DNA of 64,000 bases from Bartonella sp. A05 (lineage in GTDB: Bacteria; Pseudomonadota; Alphaproteobacteria; Rhizobiales; Rhizobiaceae): the NCBI RefSeq assembly GCF_026930145.1, contig NZ_JANHOJ010000003.1:62001-126000 (forward strand), in the 5' to 3' direction. The notes under the pieces are model-generated. The model made no database searches, was not told the origin of the DNA, and saw nothing but the letters and a program-made list of their open reading frames with translations. A program made the position numbers and the translations under genes. Of this stretch, positions 19,819 to 29,190 are shown in pieces (position 1 is the first letter of the stretch; every line of letters starts with the position of its first letter).

Positions 19819-21604
19819 ATTGTCCTTCAACAGGAATAGCATTAGCGACTGTTTCATCACTGGCCTCATCAGATAACAGCATCTCATTATGTGCGCAGCC
19901 AGAGGGGATCATTGGAAAACAATTGATCAAATTATCAACATGACAATCAAATAAAACAGGCTTATCACAATTAATCATTTGCTGAATTTTATCATCAAGT
20001 TCATCTGGTTTTGAACAACGAATACCTATTGCTCCATACGCTTCCGCCAATTTAATAAAGTCAGGTATTGATTCCGTATAAGAATGAGAAAGACGATTAC
20101 CATGCAGGAGTTGCTGCCATTGGCGTACCATGCCCATATACTGATTATTTAAAATAAAAACTTTTACAGGCGTCTTATGCTGCATTATCGTTGCGAGTTC
20201 TTGAATATTCATCTGTATTGAAGCATCGCCAGAAATACATAGCACAAGTGCATCAGGATGTGCAATTTGAACACCAATAGCGGAAGGCAAACCATAACCC
20301 ATTGTGCCAAGACCACCTGATGTCATCCAACGTTTTGGTTCATTAAAATGGCAATACTGAGCAGTCCACATCTGATGTTGCCCTACATCTGATGTAATAT
20401 AAGTATTTATGTCTTTGGTTAAGACATGAAGCCGCTCAAGCGCATACTGTGGCATAATGATATCTTTTTTCTTAACATATGCTAATGAATTACGAGCGCG
20501 CCAGCGATTAATTTGTGTCCACCATTGTTCGCGGCTTGCACTATTGGATATTGGTCGGAATGCAGCTAAACATTGGATTATATTCTCTAAAACATCCGCA
20601 ACATCTCCAATAATAGGAACATCTGCTTTCACCGTTTTATTGATAGAAGAAGGATCAATATCAATGTGGATAATGCGTGCATGAGGTGCAAATGCATCGA
20701 GACGTCCAGTAATACGATCATCAAATCGCGCACCAACAGCCAACATAACATCACAATCATGCATCGTCATATTAGCTTCATAAGTTCCATGCATCCCAAG
20801 CATTCCAAGCCAATTTTTACCAGAAGCAGGATAAGAACCAAGACCCATTAATGTTGAAGTAATCGGGAAATCCCCTAATTCGACTAACTCACGTAAAAGC
20901 TGCACAGCCTTAGAGCCTGATGAAATGACACCACCACCAGAATAAATAACAGGCTGTTTTGCCTCTGCTAAAAGAGAAGCAGCATATTGAATATCCTCTA
21001 GATCCCAAGCCTTTTGGGGATTATCATATGATGCTATAGGTTGAGGCGTTTTATAAACACCTGAAGCAAACTGAATATCTTTAGGAATATCAATCAAAAC
21101 CGGCCCCGGACGTCCTGATTGAGCAACATAAAACGCCTCATGAATAATCTGTGCAAGATCATTGACATCTTTAACCAACCAATTCCGTTTAGTACAGGGT
21201 TTTGTAATACCAACTGTATCTGCCTCTTGGAAACCATTTGTTCCAATTACAGTTGTAGGCACCTGACCAGAAAAACAAACTATAGGCATGGAATCCATTA
21301 ATGCATCCTGTAGAGGAGTTACAGCATTGGTTGCACCTGGGCCAGACGTTACAAGCATAACACCAACTTTTCCTGTACTCCGCGCATAGCCTTCAGCTGC
21401 ATGACCTGCTGCTTGTTCGTGCCGCACTAAAATATGCTGAAAGGAATCTTGCTGATAAAGTGCGTCAAAAATAGGTAGAACGGCTCCACCAGGATAACCA
21501 AAAATATGTTCAACCCCTTGATCAATGAGAGCTTGAACCACCATCTCAGCTCCCGACATTACTTTCCCGTCTGCGCTCTCTTTCGCCTTTGAATAATATA
21601 TCAT
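19808..21604 (-). CDS. ilvI: Acetolactate synthase large (catalytic) subunit
   Basis: First common step of branched-chain amino-acid synthesis: ThDP-dependent condensation of pyruvate to acetolactate. The 598-residue chain has the N-terminal domain with the catalytic Glu (VRHEQAAGHAAEGYAR), the central FAD domain, and the ThDP-binding motif GDASIQMNIQEL...NN (about 455). The usual GDG of that motif reads GDA. The ATG at 21604 follows GGGA; a GTG three codons upstream is an alternative. A hairpin with T-run sits directly upstream. The partner gene ilvH is not next to it. It could also be named ilvB. Confidence 0.93.
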   Translation of the reverse strand: MIYYSKAKESADGKVMSGAEMVVQALIDQGVEHIFGYPGGAVLPIFDALYQQDSFQHILVRHEQAAGHAAEGYARSTGKVGVMLVTSGPGATNAVTPLQDALMDSMPIVCFSGQVPTTVIGTNGFQEADTVGITKPCTKRNWLVKDVNDLAQIIHEAFYVAQSGRPGPVLIDIPKDIQFASGVYKTPQPIASYDNPQKAWDLEDIQYAASLLAEAKQPVIYSGGGVISSGSKAVQLLRELVELGDFPITSTLMGLGSYPASGKNWLGMLGMHGTYEANMTMHDCDVMLAVGARFDDRITGRLDAFAPHARIIHIDIDPSSINKTVKADVPIIGDVADVLENIIQCLAAFRPISNSASREQWWTQINRWRARNSLAYVKKKDIIMPQYALERLHVLTKDINTYITSDVGQHQMWTAQYCHFNEPKRWMTSGGLGTMGYGLPSAIGVQIAHPDALVLCISGDASIQMNIQELATIMQHKTPVKVFILNNQYMGMVRQWQQLLHGNRLSHSYTESIPDFIKLAEAYGAIGIRCSKPDELDDKIQQMINCDKPVLFDCHVDNLINCFPMIPSGCAHNEMLLSDEASDETVANAIPVEGQLLV

Positions 21605-21631
21605 TTTTCCCACTCGCCTACTTTATCGCAA

Positions 21632-21656
21632 AATGAAAAAGGCCTCTTAGAGGCCT
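21632..21656 (-). promoter_or_regulatory. Terminator-like hairpin in the ilvI leader (miaA terminator or attenuator)
   Basis: AGGCCTC and GAGGCCT form a perfect 7-bp stem with a 3-nt loop. On the minus strand it is followed by TTTTTCATTTT and ends about 28 nt before the ilvI ATG. It may end miaA transcription or act as an attenuator for ilvI. A TATAAT box at 21686-21681 (minus) would start a transcript just before the hairpin. A short upstream frame reading MLCIGWGV, containing Leu, Ile and Val, is suggestive but has no good ribosome site. Confidence 0.6.
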
Positions 21657-21828
21657 ACTGCACATGGGAAAAAACATATGATTATACTCCCCACCCTATG
21701 CACAACATGAAGGGAGCAACTCTAATATTATAAAATACCATTCGTCAATCAAAAATTACCTTTTAAAAAACTAGCTATTCAAAACATTTCTTCTCTTGCA
21801 AAGAACCTCAAAACATTTTACGACTTCT

Positions 21829-22704
21829 TTATGAAGAAATATGCTCCCATTCGCCACCAAATTGATTACGAAACCAGGTCATTTGCCTTTTTGCATATCT
21901 TCTAGTTTGCATTTTTGCAGCTTCAATAGCATCCTCAAAACTTGTATTTCCATCTAAATAAGCCATAAATTGCGGCACACCAATAGCTTTCATTGCTGGC
22001 AACAAAGGAGAAAGCGCGTACCGCTTCATAGCAACTACCTCTTCTAAAACTCCTTTTTCAACCATATGATCAAAACGCTTATTAATGCGCTCATAAAGCA
22101 ATGAACGCGCGGGAGTTAAAAGAATTTTTTCTAAATCATCCTGCACAATCAAGGGTGTTGTTTTTTGCTTTTGCCACCAACTTAATCTCTTTCCAGTAGC
22201 TTCATAAACTTCTAAAGCGCGTACAATACGTTGACCATCTTGTGAGGAAATTTTCTTAGAGATAGCAGCATCAACCTGCAATAATTGATGATAAAGACTC
22301 TCAACCCCCTCTTCATAAAGTTGTGTTCGCCATTTCTGTCTAATCACATCGGGGATATAAGGAATTTCAGAAACCCCGCCCAAAAGTGCACGAAAATAAA
22401 GCCCCGTGCCACCAACAAAAATAAGTGATCTCAATCTCAATGTATTTAAAAGCTTATGGACATCACGCAACCATTGCCCCACCGAATAGCTAAGAGCAGG
22501 ATTCACATACCCATAGAGGTAGTGTGGAACAATCATAGTATCAGCTTTTGTTGGTCGCGCTGTTAAAATATTCAATACATCATAAACCTGCATTGCATCC
22601 GTATTAATGATAACAGCATTTTTTTTTTGAGCCATTTTTAATGCAAGTTCTGATTTACCACTTGCCGTTGGACCCGCTATCAATGTAACCATTCTTTGTG
22701 TCAT
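21829..22704 (-). CDS. miaA: tRNA dimethylallyltransferase
   Basis: Transfers dimethylallyl to A37 of tRNAs that read UNN codons, the first step to ms2i6A. The 291-residue length is normal. The P-loop is GPTASGKSELA (about 11-21). Further family motifs are INTDAMQVYDVLNILTARPT (substrate Asp included), FVGGTGLYFRALL and RRYAKRQMTWFRNQ near the C-terminus. The ATG at 22704 begins MTQRMVTLIAGPTASGK. miaA lies directly upstream of ilvI, as in other rhizobia. Confidence 0.96.
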   Translation of the reverse strand: MTQRMVTLIAGPTASGKSELALKMAQKKNAVIINTDAMQVYDVLNILTARPTKADTMIVPHYLYGYVNPALSYSVGQWLRDVHKLLNTLRLRSLIFVGGTGLYFRALLGGVSEIPYIPDVIRQKWRTQLYEEGVESLYHQLLQVDAAISKKISSQDGQRIVRALEVYEATGKRLSWWQKQKTTPLIVQDDLEKILLTPARSLLYERINKRFDHMVEKGVLEEVVAMKRYALSPLLPAMKAIGVPQFMAYLDGNTSFEDAIEAAKMQTRRYAKRQMTWFRNQFGGEWEHISS

Positions 22705-23372
22705 GCATAAAAACCCCTTATGCCCATCAGCAAAAGGCTCATTACAACATTCATTACTGATCCCAAAATCTAATACTCATCTATAACGCCCGTAAGCAAA
22801 TTCTCAAAATATGAATGGAAGCTGCATTATGCACTTAATAAAAAAGTTCTTACAATACTCCTTTACCCTTTGGAAAGATAAAAAATAATCAATACAACGA
22901 TCCAAAAAGAGTATTAAAATATAAACTCTTGATATCGTCATCTAAAAACACTCACCACGAGGACCTCTTGCTTACGGGCAAAAATTCTACCATAATGACA
23001 CAAAGACCTAATGATGAAATAATAATAAATATGCAAACTATCTCCATCACAACAAGGAATACTCTAAACTGTTACAGGCTCCATATTGCAAAAGAAAAAA
23101 TTATGGAGGCTCTATCAACAACTCTAGATTTCTCTCGCAAATATTCTTGCTATCAGCGATGGCCCAATAGTTAAGCAAAACCATAATATCTTGTTCTGGG
23201 TTATTTTCATATAACCCAAATTGTGGCAAAAGCCACCCCATACTTTACCGCTTAAAGAGATCTCATAGCTCTTCTCTGAATTCCAGATCATCAAAATAAA
23301 ACTTTTTGGATTCTAAGCTATAGAACCATCGGCGATCCAGAACATCAATGATTAAACAGTAGCCTCAAAACA
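22705..23372. other. Gap between miaA and the DegP-type gene
   Basis: About 670 nt. An 81-codon plus-strand frame (22929-23174) has no recognisable motif or ribosome site. In related rhizobia serB lies on the other side of miaA; I find no serB motif here. The only structured element is the pair of hairpins at 23197-23236. Confidence 0.45.
23197..23236. repeat. Two adjacent perfect hairpins
   Basis: TGGGTTAT / ATAACCCA (8 bp, 6-nt loop, 23197-23218) is followed 4 nt later by GTGGC / GCCAC (5 bp, 4-nt loop, 23223-23236). There is no T-run on either strand. They lie about 135 nt beyond the DegP-type stop and could stabilise that transcript's 3' end. Confidence 0.4.
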
Positions 23373-24875
23373 TCAATCCATTTGGATTGTTACAAATCGC
23401 AACTCCCCATCTGGACGAGCGACAACAACCAAAGCGTTTTTGCGCCCAGATTCCCGTAATTTCTGAAAACGTTTTCTAACATCATCGATTGTTTTGACTG
23501 CACTTTGATTGATATCAACAATCACTTCACCAACGCGAATACGCCTTTTATCAGCAACACTATTTTGTGCAACAGATGCCACAACCAACCCATTAAGTTT
23601 ATCAGAAATTGAATAACGCTGACGCACATCAGGTGTAAGCTCTAACAAAGTCATTCCCATAAATTGTATTTTTATATTGTCCGAACCATCATTGCTTTCT
23701 TGATCATCAGACTTTTTTTCCATATTTTCATCTGAATCTGTTTCAAGCAAACGACCAAGCTTTACTTTTACTGTTTTTTCCTGCCCATCACGCAAAACTG
23801 TAACATTCACCACCTGCCCTACCGAGCTTTCTGCAACCAAACGCGATAAATCACGTATGTTCTTGACTTTGTTATTCCCGAAGGAAAGAATAACATCACC
23901 CACACGTAACTGACTATTATCAACCTCTGCATGCTCTATTTTACCAGCAACCAATACCCCAACAGGATGCTCTAATTGCAAACTTTTCGCAATATCATCC
24001 GTGACCGGTTGAATATGGATAGCCAACCAACCACGTCTTATTTCTCCAAAATCACGTAACTGATTAATAATAGAAACAGCCATATCAGATGGTATAGCAA
24101 AACCGATACCAATCGATCCACCAGAAGGTGAAATTATCGCCGTATTAATCCCAATCACTTCACCATTTCTATCAAATAGTGGACCTCCAGAATTGCCCCG
24201 GTTAATCGCTGCATCTGTTTGAATAAAATTATCATAAGGACCAGCATTAAGATCACGATTGCGTGCAGAAATAATCCCAACCGTTACACTGCCACCAAAA
24301 CCAAAGGGATTGCCAATTGCCATAACCCAATCACCAATACGCACTTTTTCTGAATCACCAAAACGCACAGCGGTTAACTTTTTTCTTCCTGGTGCCACTT
24401 GAAGCAAAGCCAAATCAGTCTTGCTATCTTTCCCAAGCAATTTTGCTTTTAACTTTGTACCATCGTTAAAATTAACTTCAATATCATCAGCATCAACGAT
24501 AACGTGATAATTGGTTACAATAAGACCTTTTTGCGCATCAATCACAAAACCAGACCCTAGTGAACGCACTTTCTGCAATTGGCTATCTTTCTGGCCATCT
24601 TTTGGCGTAAAGAAATCATCAAAATATTCTTGAAGCAACGAATCTTTTGGAAGAACAGGCACAGGAGTATGTTGATCCTGTTCTGTTCCAGAAACTATTT
24701 GTGCTGTAGAAATATTTACAACTGTATCTAAAAGCTCCGCAGCTAAATCGGGAACCGATAGCTGTGTTGGCTGCGAAGTATCTTTCGACCAACTGACCGA
24801 TCCTGACAAAAACAGAATCATACAAACCGTAACTACTGTGACAAAACGCTTCAGCAATATATTTTTACCTAACAT
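23373..24875 (-). CDS. Periplasmic serine endoprotease, DegP/HtrA (Do) family
   Basis: Envelope quality-control protease/chaperone. A signal peptide (about 1-30) is followed by the trypsin-like domain. The catalytic triad is His in TNYHVIVDAD (about 122), Asp in SKTDLALLQV (about 152) and Ser in RGNSGGPLFD (about 227). Two PDZ domains follow (about 275-370 and 410-495), for a total of 500 residues. The ATG at 24875 (MLGKNILLKRF) was preferred because GGA lies upstream; the frame can extend 10 codons. It lies in line after hflK-hflC, the common rhizobial order, and a sigma70-like promoter in the gap suggests some independent expression. DegP versus DegQ naming is uncertain. Confidence 0.92.
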   Translation of the reverse strand: MLGKNILLKRFVTVVTVCMILFLSGSVSWSKDTSQPTQLSVPDLAAELLDTVVNISTAQIVSGTEQDQHTPVPVLPKDSLLQEYFDDFFTPKDGQKDSQLQKVRSLGSGFVIDAQKGLIVTNYHVIVDADDIEVNFNDGTKLKAKLLGKDSKTDLALLQVAPGRKKLTAVRFGDSEKVRIGDWVMAIGNPFGFGGSVTVGIISARNRDLNAGPYDNFIQTDAAINRGNSGGPLFDRNGEVIGINTAIISPSGGSIGIGFAIPSDMAVSIINQLRDFGEIRRGWLAIHIQPVTDDIAKSLQLEHPVGVLVAGKIEHAEVDNSQLRVGDVILSFGNNKVKNIRDLSRLVAESSVGQVVNVTVLRDGQEKTVKVKLGRLLETDSDENMEKKSDDQESNDGSDNIKIQFMGMTLLELTPDVRQRYSISDKLNGLVVASVAQNSVADKRRIRVGEVIVDINQSAVKTIDDVRKRFQKLRESGRKNALVVVARPDGELRFVTIQMD

Positions 24876-24958
24876 GCATTCATCCAATGCTGCTAAAAGC
24901 ATCATTCAACTCATTTATGTAAAACCCAGTATGCCTCCTCCAAGACCATACCACTTTT

Positions 24959-24986
24959 ATCATAAAAGAAAGTGACCATAGATCAA
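24959..24986 (-). promoter_or_regulatory. Sigma70-like promoter of the DegP-type gene
   Basis: On the minus strand TTGATC (-35, 24986-24981) and TATGAT (-10, 24964-24959) are 16 nt apart. It lies about 85 nt upstream of the protease start, in the 140-nt gap after hflC. Confidence 0.4.
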
Positions 24987-25048
24987 GGCTCTAATAAAAA
25001 AGAAAAACCTACGGACACAATCCATTTCTCACTGAGAGATAACCAGTA

Positions 25049-25972
25049 TTATTTACCAATATCAACTGTCGGCTTACCAACATTCACCGTTGGTGCAAAT
25101 GCTCCAGCTTGTAGTGAATTGCGAAAATAGAAAAAGAAATCTTCTTTTGGTGAAATCACCATCGGAGTACGCTCTAAATTCTTATAGTGTTCCATCGCCA
25201 ACCAAAAATCATAAAACGATGGATTAGCCTTCCGCGCATTCAATAAAAGGCGGATACTCTCAGCCTGACCTTCCCCGCGTGTAATTTCAGCATCACGCTT
25301 TGCAGCTGCAACAATTTCTTCATATTCACGATTAGCTTCCGCAACAATACGATCCCGCTCCTGCTGACCACGAGCACGAATATTTTCTGCAGCTGCCTCA
25401 CGTTCTGCTGCCATTTGTCGATACACATCTTCTGAAACAGCATCCGTCAGATCGGTTTTGCGAATACGCACATCAACAATGGTAATACCCAAAGAACCAG
25501 CATCTACAGAAAATTGCCGTTGTACTTCAGCCATCATTGCTCCACGTTCATCCGATAAAGCTGCTTTGAATTCTCGCTTGCCATAAACAGCACGCAAAGC
25601 ATCAATAAAACGCGGTGCAAGATTTTCGCGTGCAGCGATTTGTGGCCGACCCGATGCAATACGCTGTAAGAACAATTTAGGATCTGTAATGCGGTAAATA
25701 AAAAACGCATCAACTTCATAATAAGCACCACCACGAACCTGCACAGATTGAGTAGGCACATCATAACGCAATAACCGATTATCAATAATGACCGTCTGAT
25801 CCAAAAAAGGAACCTTAAAATAGAGACCAGGATCAGGTTCAACTTTAACGATTTGCCCAAAACGCTTAATTGCTATTTGCTGACGGGGATAAACAATAAA
25901 AATAGACATCCATAAAGCCGAAAGAACAAGCGCTATAGTACCAAAAATAAAAAAGAAACGAGATTGCTGCAT
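25049..25972 (-). CDS. hflC: HflC, FtsH-modulating membrane protein
   Basis: Forms the HflK-HflC complex around the FtsH protease and modulates membrane protein turnover. The 307-residue product has one N-terminal membrane anchor (about 8-28) and a large SPFH/prohibitin domain facing the periplasm (start VYPRQQIAIKRFGQIV). A coiled-coil part is rich in Glu/Arg/Ala (REAAAENIRARGQQERDRI). The start was chosen at 25972: GAGGA lies 7 nt upstream, and the ATG begins 1 nt after the hflK stop codon, implying coupling. Seven extra codons upstream would overlap hflK. Confidence 0.94.
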   Translation of the reverse strand: MQQSRFFFIFGTIALVLSALWMSIFIVYPRQQIAIKRFGQIVKVEPDPGLYFKVPFLDQTVIIDNRLLRYDVPTQSVQVRGGAYYEVDAFFIYRITDPKLFLQRIASGRPQIAARENLAPRFIDALRAVYGKREFKAALSDERGAMMAEVQRQFSVDAGSLGITIVDVRIRKTDLTDAVSEDVYRQMAAEREAAAENIRARGQQERDRIVAEANREYEEIVAAAKRDAEITRGEGQAESIRLLLNARKANPSFYDFWLAMEHYKNLERTPMVISPKEDFFFYFRNSLQAGAFAPTVNVGKPTVDIGK

Positions 25973-25973
25973 A

Positions 25974-27116
25974 TTAATATCCTCTAGAAACATTAGAACC
26001 CAATCGTGATGAAGAGCGTTCTGATGTTGTCATTATTTTTTCTGATGAACTACGCAACAATTCATTCAGCGGCAAATAAGGCACTGCTGGAGAATTTGTC
26101 TGATCAAAAACCAATTTATTGGGAGATGAAAGAATCCGCCCCATAGTTTCCATATAGAGACGATAACGAGAAGCCTCTGGAGAAATTGCAGCCTCACGAG
26201 CTATAGCCTGAAAACGCTCAGCACGCCCTCTTGCCTCTTCAATCATCCGCGCCTTTTCACCTTTTGCCACTTCCCGTGTGCGTGAAGCTTCACCATTCGC
26301 TAAACCAATCTTATTAAAACGCACACGATTACCCTCTTCAATCATGCGCCCACGCTCTTGCTCTGCCTGTTGAACAGAATTAAATGCAGCAGCAACCTTA
26401 GTAGGAGGAGCTGCCTCACTAATCGACACACGATTTATTTCAACACCAAGTTGATACTTATCTGCAGTTAACTGGATAATCTTTTTGACATCATTGGCCA
26501 CATCTTCTTTCTTGTCACGCAAAACATCATCAACCGGCCGCGACCCAATCACTTCGCGCATTGCACTCTCAGCAACTTGACGAACAGTTCCTTCTTGATC
26601 ATTAACATTAAACAAGAATTGACTAGGATTGGAGATCCGATAATACACAGAAAAATTAACGTTAACAATATTTTGATCACTCGAAAGCATCAAGCCTTCA
26701 CTTTGCTGAGATTGACTAGACTGACCACCAATCGCGATTGTTTTTTCCGTTAAAGGAACTTTCATATAACTTTCAATCGGCCAAAAATGAAAATGCAAAC
26801 CATCACTGACAATCCCTGCTTTAGGAACACCAAAGCGCAACTCTACCGCCTGTTCATTTTGCTGAACAATATAAATAGATTGAAAAAACCACAAAAGCAT
26901 CGCAAAGAAAAACAGTATAATAAAAATACCGCCCCCTCCAAATTGCTTAAGCTGATCCTGCCCTTTACGCAATACATCATCAATATTAGGACTATTACCA
27001 CCACCATTATTGCCACCAGAACTGAAGGGATTCTTAGGTGGTATTTTTTTATCACCATTGTATTTATTTCTATCTCCACCCCAAGGGCCATTGCCATTTT
27101 GATTTTTCCAGGGCAT
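25974..27116 (-). CDS. hflK: HflK, FtsH-modulating membrane protein
   Basis: Partner of HflC. The 380-residue product begins with a Gly/Asn/Pro-rich cytoplasmic segment (MPWKNQNGNGPWGG, continuing GGNNGGGNSP), as is typical for HflK. One membrane helix follows (about 68-88), then the SPFH domain (SIYIVQQNEQAVELRFG onward) and a helical tail. Two ATGs stand in tandem; the second (27116) has better spacing from AAGAGG. It leads the hflK-hflC-protease unit, and folA/thyA lie 110 nt upstream in the same direction. Confidence 0.94.
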   Translation of the reverse strand: MPWKNQNGNGPWGGDRNKYNGDKKIPPKNPFSSGGNNGGGNSPNIDDVLRKGQDQLKQFGGGGIFIILFFFAMLLWFFQSIYIVQQNEQAVELRFGVPKAGIVSDGLHFHFWPIESYMKVPLTEKTIAIGGQSSQSQQSEGLMLSSDQNIVNVNFSVYYRISNPSQFLFNVNDQEGTVRQVAESAMREVIGSRPVDDVLRDKKEDVANDVKKIIQLTADKYQLGVEINRVSISEAAPPTKVAAAFNSVQQAEQERGRMIEEGNRVRFNKIGLANGEASRTREVAKGEKARMIEEARGRAERFQAIAREAAISPEASRYRLYMETMGRILSSPNKLVFDQTNSPAVPYLPLNELLRSSSEKIMTTSERSSSRLGSNVSRGY

Positions 27117-27225
27117 CATTACCTCTTAAAACTTAGTATCATTAGTCAAATATCAATTATAAAACTTGATCTTACAAAGTGCCTATTATTTGATTATAAT
27201 GCAATCAATAAACTTTGTTAAACGG

Positions 27226-27735
27226 TTATCTCCGTTCATAGATTACAAAACGTGTTGAATGACTATCTCTTTCTCCTTCTGGAATATATTGTGTTTCAAT
27301 AATAGTCCACTTTTCTTTATCAAAAACGGGGAAAAAACTATCACCCTCAATAACAGTCAAAATTTCTGTAAGGAATATTTTATCAGCAATAGCCAACCCT
27401 TGTTGAAAAATCTCACCTCCACCAATAATAAAAATTGCATCTGCATCATTTTGAGAAGCGATATTTTCCGCAAGAGAACAAGCTTGAGATAAGGAATGAG
27501 TAACAACAGCACCTTTAGCTGTAAATGCACGATCACGCGTAATCACAATATTTGTGCGCCCTGGTAAAGCACATCCAATAGAATCCCACGTTTTGCGCCC
27601 CATAATAACTGGTTTCCCTAAAGTCAGAGCTTTAAAACGTTGCAAATCTGTTGATAAGCGCCAAGGCATCGCACCATCACGACCAATAACGTTATTTTTT
27701 GAAACGGCTGCTATTAAATAAACTGGAAGTTTCAT
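27226..27735 (-). CDS. folA: Dihydrofolate reductase
   Basis: Reduces dihydrofolate to tetrahydrofolate with NADPH. The 169-residue length is normal. It shows [20 protein letters not shown] with the substrate-binding acidic residue (the Asp of STDLQRFK), the NADPH motif [15 protein letters not shown], and [14 protein letters not shown]. It overlaps thyA by 4 nt (ATGA), so both are translated from one message; thymidylate synthase makes the dihydrofolate that this enzyme recycles. Confidence 0.96.
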   Translation of the reverse strand: MKLPVYLIAAVSKNNVIGRDGAMPWRLSTDLQRFKALTLGKPVIMGRKTWDSIGCALPGRTNIVITRDRAFTAKGAVVTHSLSQACSLAENIASQNDADAIFIIGGGEIFQQGLAIADKIFLTEILTVIEGDSFFPVFDKEKWTIIETQYIPEGERDSHSTRFVIYERR

Positions 27736-28526
27736 ACTGCAACTGAAGCCTTGATATGAGGCTGAGCTTCATAATTAAGCAATTTAAAATCCTCAAATTT
27801 AAAAGAAAAAAGATCCTTTATTGCTGGATTCATAAGCATTGACGGCAAAGAACCAGGTGTACGAGACAATTGCTGTTTTGCCTGTTCAAAATGATTATAA
27901 TAAAGGTGAGCATCGCCAAGAATATGAATAAAATCTCCCACCTTTAAACCAGTTACTTGAGCAACCATCATAGTCAACAATGCATAAGAAGCAATATTAA
28001 ATGGAAGTCCTAAAAAAATATCCGCTGAACGTTGATAAAGTTGACAAGATAATTTGCCATCAGCAACATAAAATTGAAATAAACAATGACAAGGTGGCAA
28101 AACCATTTCCTCTATCAGTGCAGGATTCCACGCCGATACAATTAAGCGGCGAGAATCGGGATTTTTGTTAATCATAGCCAAAAGATTGCTGATTTGATCA
28201 ATATGGCGCCCATCAGGTGCGGGCCAGGAACGCCATTGATAGCCATAAATAGGACCAAGATTCCCTTCGCTGTCAGCCCACTTATTCCAAATGGATACGC
28301 CATTTTCATTTAACCATGAAATATTTGTATCGCCTTTAAGAAACCACAAAAGCTCATAAATGATAGAACGTAAATGCAATTTTTTGGTTGTCAGAAGCGG
28401 AAATCCTGCCTGTAAATCAAACCGCATCTGATAACCAAAAATCGATCGTGTCCCAACACCCGTCCGATCTGAACGATCGATGCCATTATCTAAAACGTTA
28501 TTTAAAAGATCAAGATATATTTTCAT
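27732..28526 (-). CDS. thyA: Thymidylate synthase
   Basis: Methylates dUMP to dTMP using methylenetetrahydrofolate. At 264 residues it has the same length as E. coli ThyA. Visible are [19 protein letters not shown] (phosphate-binding Arg), the catalytic cysteine in [12 protein letters not shown] (about 146), the arginine pair in [14 protein letters not shown], and [20 protein letters not shown]. It is first of the thyA-folA pair. The stretch upstream contains remnants of a duplication rather than a normal neighbour gene. Confidence 0.97.
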   Translation of the reverse strand: MKIYLDLLNNVLDNGIDRSDRTGVGTRSIFGYQMRFDLQAGFPLLTTKKLHLRSIIYELLWFLKGDTNISWLNENGVSIWNKWADSEGNLGPIYGYQWRSWPAPDGRHIDQISNLLAMINKNPDSRRLIVSAWNPALIEEMVLPPCHCLFQFYVADGKLSCQLYQRSADIFLGLPFNIASYALLTMMVAQVTGLKVGDFIHILGDAHLYYNHFEQAKQQLSRTPGSLPSMLMNPAIKDLFSFKFEDFKLLNYEAQPHIKASVAV

Positions 28527-28615
28527 ACGGGATATATTTCACATGAACGTTAACATGAGTTTTGATAATCACAAAAGTTATACAAAAGATTAAAGTTAGC
28601 ATACAAAAAATAGAC

Positions 28616-28722
28616 AAAGGATATGAAATGTAACAGGTATGATGATTATCGCATTCATTTCGATTATTTTTATGCCAGATATCCGAGATGGTAGATATCT
28701 TGAAAAAGACAATATCCGTTAA
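28616..28722 (+). pseudogene. Remnant of a second kgtP 3' end
   Basis: From 28628 to 28722 this matches the last 95 nt of the intact kgtP downstream (30404-30498) at about 90 of 95 positions by my count, including the reading frame and stop position. Just before it, a 16- to 25-nt stretch present in the intact gene is missing (AAGGATATGAA joined to ATGTAAC). No other part of kgtP is visible before it. It has no start and is not a gene. Confidence 0.88.
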
Positions 28723-28810
28723 ACTTTTCTACATTAAACAAAGTTTAAAAAAAACAATAAAATTGGGTTTTTCTATAGTTATCATACGGATAACTTCATC
28801 TTAAAATTAT

Positions 28811-29060
28811 TGAAATATTACCAAGTGCACGAGTTATTTGGCAACTAAATAATAAAAAGTCACACGATTTTTTCTGCACTCTCTCGGCATTATTTCAGCA
28901 ACTTTTGAAACAGCCTTTTAGCACTTCATTCATCAGCATCCAGTACATCTTGAACCCATTTTCTCAACGCGCTCTAACTTTTTTGAATCCTAAAATCTAT
29001 AATAAATCTTTGATCCTCATCAGCAAGCTAACACAGCCTTCTCAGAATCGAAATCACACG
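28811..29060 (-). pseudogene. Decayed duplicate of the DUF2853 gene
   Basis: Matches the intact DUF2853 gene at 30591-30899 on the same strand. The similarity is near-continuous over the C-terminal half (28811-28991) and fades toward 29060. At least three indels break the frame: a C lost in GTGCACGAG, a T lost in CAGCCTTTTAGC and a T gained in CCCATTTTCTC. The stop codon is also changed. The inverted repeat that serves as terminator between the intact genes is damaged here (two C of AACCCAAT lost). No start codon survives. Confidence 0.85.
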
Positions 29061-29190
29061 ATCTATTATCTGTATAAATCAGTCTTCCCAAAATATCTTT
29101 TACAAAAAATTAACATTATATAATTGAATTTTAGTGACTCAAACTGTAAAGGGGTAAAAGAAACGAAATGAATACAAAAGGGATAAATTC

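Noticed and set aside
22929-23174. 81-codon plus-strand frame as a serB remnant
   Set aside because: I looked for serB because of rhizobial gene order beside miaA, but no phosphatase motif (DxDxT or GDGxND) is present in any frame I read.
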